The notes under the pieces are model-generated. The model was not told where the DNA came from. It did no database searches and saw only the letters and a program-made list of their open reading frames with translations. Both the position numbers and the translations under genes were made by a program. Below are positions 52,153-55,070 of a stretch of DNA of 55,070 nt, one piece after another (positions within the stretch are counted from its first letter, which is position 1; each line of letters opens with the position of its first letter). The DNA comes from Burkholderiales bacterium (GTDB lineage: Bacteria > Pseudomonadota > Gammaproteobacteria > Burkholderiales > SG8-41). Location: assembly GCA_030683105.1 (NCBI GenBank), contig JAUXMZ010000050.1:1-55070 (forward strand), given 5' to 3'.

Positions 52153-53079
52153 TCACAGCGCCGCTGTGAGCTCCGGCACCGCCTTGAACAGGTCTTCCAC
52201 CAGCCAGTAATCCGCCACCGAGAAAATCGGCGCCTCGGGATCCTTATTGATGGCTACGATCACTTTGCTGTCCTTCATGCCGGCGAGATGCTGGATCGCG
52301 CCGGAGATGCCGACAGCGATATACAGATCGGGCGCCACAATCTTGCCGGTCTGCCCGACCTGGTAGTCATTCGGCACAAAACCGGAATCGACCGCAGCCC
52401 GCGATGCCCCGACGGCGGCGCCGAGCTTGTCTGCGAGCGCTTCGAGAATCTTGAAGTTTTCGGCGCTGCCCATACCGCGGCCGCCGGACACGATGATGCG
52501 CGCCGCGGTCAGTTCCGGACGGTCAGATTTGGACAGCTCCCTGCCCTTGAAGGTCGACAATCCTGCATCCGCAACCGGCGCCAGGTTTTCGACCGGCGCC
52601 GCCGCTCCTTCGCCCGCCGGATCGAACCCGGTCGCCCGCACCGTAACGACCTTTATTTTGTCTTTGGACTGCACCGTTGCCAGCACGTTGCCGGCATAGA
52701 TCGGGCGCACAAAAGTGTCCGGCGCTTCAACCGCGCTGATCTCGGAAATCTGCTGCACGTCGAGTGCCGCCGCCACGCGCGGCATGAAATTCTTGCCGAA
52801 ACTCGTCGCCGGCGCGACGATGTGCGAGTACTTGTCCGCAATGCCCAGCACCAGCGCCGCCAGGTTCTCCGCACCGGCGCCCGCATAGTGGTCTGCATCG
52901 CACAGCAGCACCTTGGCCACACCCGCTACCGCGGCTGCGGCTTTGGCCGCATCGGCGCATTGATGGCCGGCGATAAGCACCGTGATGTCGCCGCCCATTG
53001 CGACGGCTGCCGTAATGGTGTTGGTAACACCCGGCTTGAGCTGTTTGTTGTCGTGTTCCGCGATAACCAGGATAGCCAT
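52153..53079 (-). CDS. etfA: Electron transfer flavoprotein alpha subunit
   Basis: EtfA holds FAD at the domain interface and takes electrons from acyl-CoA dehydrogenases. 308 residues; the C-terminal FAD-binding region is clear: [42 protein letters not shown] and [19 protein letters not shown]. The ATG follows the etfB stop directly (TAAATG). It works with EtfB and the ETF-QO encoded at 28.5 kb. Confidence 0.96.
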   Translation of the reverse strand: MAILVIAEHDNKQLKPGVTNTITAAVAMGGDITVLIAGHQCADAAKAAAAVAGVAKVLLCDADHYAGAGAENLAALVLGIADKYSHIVAPATSFGKNFMPRVAAALDVQQISEISAVEAPDTFVRPIYAGNVLATVQSKDKIKVVTVRATGFDPAGEGAAAPVENLAPVADAGLSTFKGRELSKSDRPELTAARIIVSGGRGMGSAENFKILEALADKLGAAVGASRAAVDSGFVPNDYQVGQTGKIVAPDLYIAVGISGAIQHLAGMKDSKVIVAINKDPEAPIFSVADYWLVEDLFKAVPELTAAL

Positions 53080-53829
53080 TTAAATCACCTTCGCTTCGGT
53101 TTTGAGTTTCGCCATCAGCTCTTTGACATCGGCGACCTTGACCCCCGAGCCGCGTTTAGGCGGCTCCTGCACTTTCAGCGTCACGAGGCGCGGCGCGATA
53201 TCCACGCCGAGCGCTTCAGGCTTGATCACTTCCAGCGGTTTCTTCTTCGCTTTCATGATATTGGGCAGGGTCACATAGCGCGGTTCGTTGAGGCGCAGAT
53301 CAGCGGTCACCACCGCCGGCAGCTTGATCGAGAGCTTCTCCAGACCGCCATCGATCTCGCGCGTGACATCGGCGGCATCGCCGTTGACCGCAATAGCCGA
53401 CGTGAACGCCGACTGCGGCCAACCGAGGAGCGCTGCCAGCATCTGCCCCGACTGGTTGCAGTCGTCATCGATCGCCTGCTTGCCCATGATCACGAGTTTG
53501 GGGCTTTCCTTGTCCACGATCGCCTTGAGCACCTTGGCCACCGCCAGCGGCTGCACTTCCCCGGCGGTCTCGACCAGGATGCCGCGGTCCGCGCCCATCG
53601 CCATCGCGGTGCGCAACGTCTCCTGGCACTGCTGCACGCCGATCGACACCACCACGATTTCGGAAACCACACCGGCTTCTTTCATGCGTATCGCCTGCTC
53701 GACCGCGATCTCGCAGAACGGGTTCATCGTCATCTTGATGTTGGCGGTTTCAACTCCGCTGCCATCGGATTTGACCCGCACTTTGACGTAGGGGTCGATC
53801 ACGCGCTTCACCGTGACCAGAACTTTCAT
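53080..53829 (-). CDS. etfB: Electron transfer flavoprotein beta subunit
   Basis: From the ATG at 53829 (AAGGAG 6 nt upstream) the 249-residue product starts [20 protein letters not shown]. It has [19 protein letters not shown], the AMP-binding region [24 protein letters not shown], and the [17 protein letters not shown] signature. The longer frame to 53895 has no ribosome site. etfB and etfA are adjacent in the usual order. Confidence 0.96.
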   Translation of the reverse strand: MKVLVTVKRVIDPYVKVRVKSDGSGVETANIKMTMNPFCEIAVEQAIRMKEAGVVSEIVVVSIGVQQCQETLRTAMAMGADRGILVETAGEVQPLAVAKVLKAIVDKESPKLVIMGKQAIDDDCNQSGQMLAALLGWPQSAFTSAIAVNGDAADVTREIDGGLEKLSIKLPAVVTADLRLNEPRYVTLPNIMKAKKKPLEVIKPEALGVDIAPRLVTLKVQEPPKRGSGVKVADVKELMAKLKTEAKVI

Positions 53830-54000
53830 CGCTGCTCCTTGAGGAATCTGCCGGGAATGGAAAATGGAAGCTGTCAGTTTACCGGATAGCGACATTCAAA
53901 GAAACGGTGCGGGCGGCGAAGGTCCAGTTTATGGACAGTACGTTTGATCTGCGTCAAAAAGGGTGGGGTCGTTGCCGCTGAAAAAGCAAAAAACATGAAC

Positions 54001-54051
54001 CGCCAAGGCCGCCAAGAATTCTTTTCAATACACGCTTGACGGGTACGCGAG
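54001..54051. repeat. Fragment of dispersed repeat at hsdR break
   Basis: GAATTCTTTTCAATACACGC and TTGACGGGTACGC match the core of the 30.2 and 49.8 kb repeats. Just before lies CCGCCAAGGCCGCCAAGAA, a second short repeat motif. The fragment adjoins the point where the hsdR homology stops. Confidence 0.7.
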
Positions 54052-54276
54052 CAGCGCGCCCTCGGCCTCGGCGTAGCGCGGATTGAATTCCCGCACCTTG
54101 GCGTCGAGCAGATCGTCGAAGAAGAGAGAGCGGTTTTTGGCGCGGTCAGCGGGCGGCACGTCCGGATCAAACCCGCGCCGCTGCTCGGCTTCCTCGCGCG
54201 GCACAAACGTCCAACCGATGGCCTTGGCGTATTCGAGGATCCGGGCCTGGACGGTTTTGTGCTCGCCTGGCTTCAT
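54050..54276 (-). pseudogene. hsdR: Type I restriction enzyme R subunit, N-terminal fragment
   Basis: The first 75 or so residues match HsdR N-termini of one subgroup: ARILEYAKAIGWTFVPREEA, RGFDPDVPPADRAKNRSLFF, DDLLDAKVREFNPRYAEAEG. A functional HsdR has around 1000 residues with a nuclease and helicase; here the frame leaves the match at about 54050, enters repeat DNA and stops at 54025. It therefore cannot restrict DNA. The start overlaps the HipA-like gene stop by 4 nt (ATGA), showing that the two were part of one operon. No hsdM or hsdS is in the window. Confidence 0.75.
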
Positions 54277-55070
54277 GAATAGGGTTTCAGATTTAACGTG
54301 CGCTGAATTTTTTCGCGCACGACATCAGGCACGCCTGCCTTTTCTGCAAACGATCTCCATTTCGATACCGTCGTCTGCACCTCGGCAACGATTTTCGCAG
54401 CGCGCCCCCGTTTCATCGAAGCAGTCTTTGCGCAGGCGTTGAAGTCCTCCATGGTGAAATTGTCGCGTTTTCCATTCATCGTCATCTGATGGCTTGCCGT
54501 CCACGCACCCGCAGGATTAAAGCTGTAGGTCATGTCAAAGGCCGGCGCCAGCGACCACTCGCCGGATTTATTCATCAGGAAGGCAATATTCTTCACGTGG
54601 TCATCCTGATTGCGGGCCACGATGTTAAATACCATGCGCCGAAACAGTTGCTCGATGGCCTGCATTGGCAACTGCAGTTGCCGCATCACGAGCAACGCCT
54701 GCTCGTAGCTATAAGCGCCTGCCATATTGAAATCGTAGTGCGCCAGGGCGCAGAGTGACTGCATATGAAGTTTTTCGCCGGCGGCAAAACGATCAAAGCG
54801 GCGCGTCAAGAAATGCGACCGGCCATTCTCTTTAAACAGCCGGCATTCACTGATAGCTATGCCACATTCAAGCGCCATCAGGTAGTACGCATACTCGATC
54901 ACCCCGTAGCCTTTCGGGTCTTCCAGTTCCTTATCTTTGTTGCCACTAACGCCGTCAAATTTCAGCAGCCAGTATTCAAATCCCTTGCCGGCTTTGACCT
55001 GGCCAGACCGCACTTCATTGGTTTTCGGGTTCCATGCGATGACCGCCTTCGCCCTCGCGCCACCGGCGGA
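54273..55070 (-). CDS. HipA-like serine/threonine kinase toxin, C-terminal part (open at right edge)
   Basis: The frame runs through the right end of the window (266 codons to the stop at 54273; the start is outside). HipA kinases inactivate translation factors such as GltX by phosphorylation and are antagonised by HipB. Visible features: SAGGARAKAVIA at the window edge (phosphate-binding loop), FLTRRFDRF, the catalytic segment NIVARNQDDHVKNIAFL (Asp of the HxD-like loop and the Mg ligands), and the DFG-like PAFDMTYSFNPAG. The C-terminus ends in NLKPYS. No hipB is visible; it may lie beyond the edge, upstream. The link to a truncated hsdR suggests a defence island remnant. Confidence 0.88.
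   Translation of the reverse strand, partial: SAGGARAKAVIAWNPKTNEVRSGQVKAGKGFEYWLLKFDGVSGNKDKELEDPKGYGVIEYAYYLMALECGIAISECRLFKENGRSHFLTRRFDRFAAGEKLHMQSLCALAHYDFNMAGAYSYEQALLVMRQLQLPMQAIEQLFRRMVFNIVARNQDDHVKNIAFLMNKSGEWSLAPAFDMTYSFNPAGAWTASHQMTMNGKRDNFTMEDFNACAKTASMKRGRAAKIVAEVQTTVSKWRSFAEKAGVPDVVREKIQRTLNLKPYS

Overview
The window is most consistent with a chromosomal segment of a betaproteobacterium. The evidence is gene order: tRNA-Leu–tig–clpP–clpX–lon–(hupB)–tRNA-Val–tRNA-Asp–ppiD, dnaQ/rnhA/yafS-type methyltransferase/gloB/mltD, a yejABEF peptide transporter, hopanoid-type hpnC–hpnD–hpnE, and a large fatty-acid oxidation block. No genus can be named from sequence alone.

Layout. 1-1.7 kb is worn accessory DNA: the start of an unrecognised gene running off the left edge, an ISL3-type transposase remnant and a decayed transaldolase. 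1.8-7.2 kb holds dnaQ, a PIN-toxin/RHH-antitoxin pair inserted beside rnhA, rnhA, the methyltransferase, and divergent gloB-mltD. 7.3-14.1 kb is the yej transporter; 14.3-15.1 kb is fabI. 15.2-23.7 kb is the proteostasis cluster with three tRNAs, where hupB is reduced to a C-terminal remnant. 23.8-28.0 kb is hpnC-hpnD-(PrpF/GalD-like tautomerase)-hpnE. 28.0-30.1 kb has a thioesterase and ETF-ubiquinone oxidoreductase. 30.4-37.3 kb is an envelope cluster: MMPL/RND transporter, Ycf48-like propeller, DUF1329 and DUF1302 proteins. 37.7-53.8 kb is a lipid catabolism block: thiolase, FadB-like bifunctional enzyme, thioesterase, acyl-CoA ligase, SDR, enoyl-CoA hydratase, two acyl-CoA dehydrogenases and etfBA, with a SugE-type exporter. 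The right edge holds a truncated hsdR and a HipA-like toxin gene running off the window.

How the genes work together. FadD activates acids. FadE and the second dehydrogenase pass electrons to EtfAB and then to ETF-QO and quinone. The hydratase, FadB-like enzyme and thiolase complete beta-oxidation. The 30-37 kb cluster looks like an envelope path for a hydrophobic compound and may be linked to this catabolism (inference).

The most striking non-gene signal is a set of short tandem repeats, mostly 7 nt with some 8-9 nt, between genes at more than a dozen places. Many are arranged as inverted arms. The unit differs from locus to locus, but tracts usually start at or within a few bases of a stop codon and in most cases carry TGA or TAA in the sense direction. 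Because 7 is not a multiple of 3, such a tract stops all three frames within about 21 nt. One element lies in frame inside yejF. Larger dispersed repeats occur at 30.2 and 49.8 kb, with a fragment at the hsdR break point.
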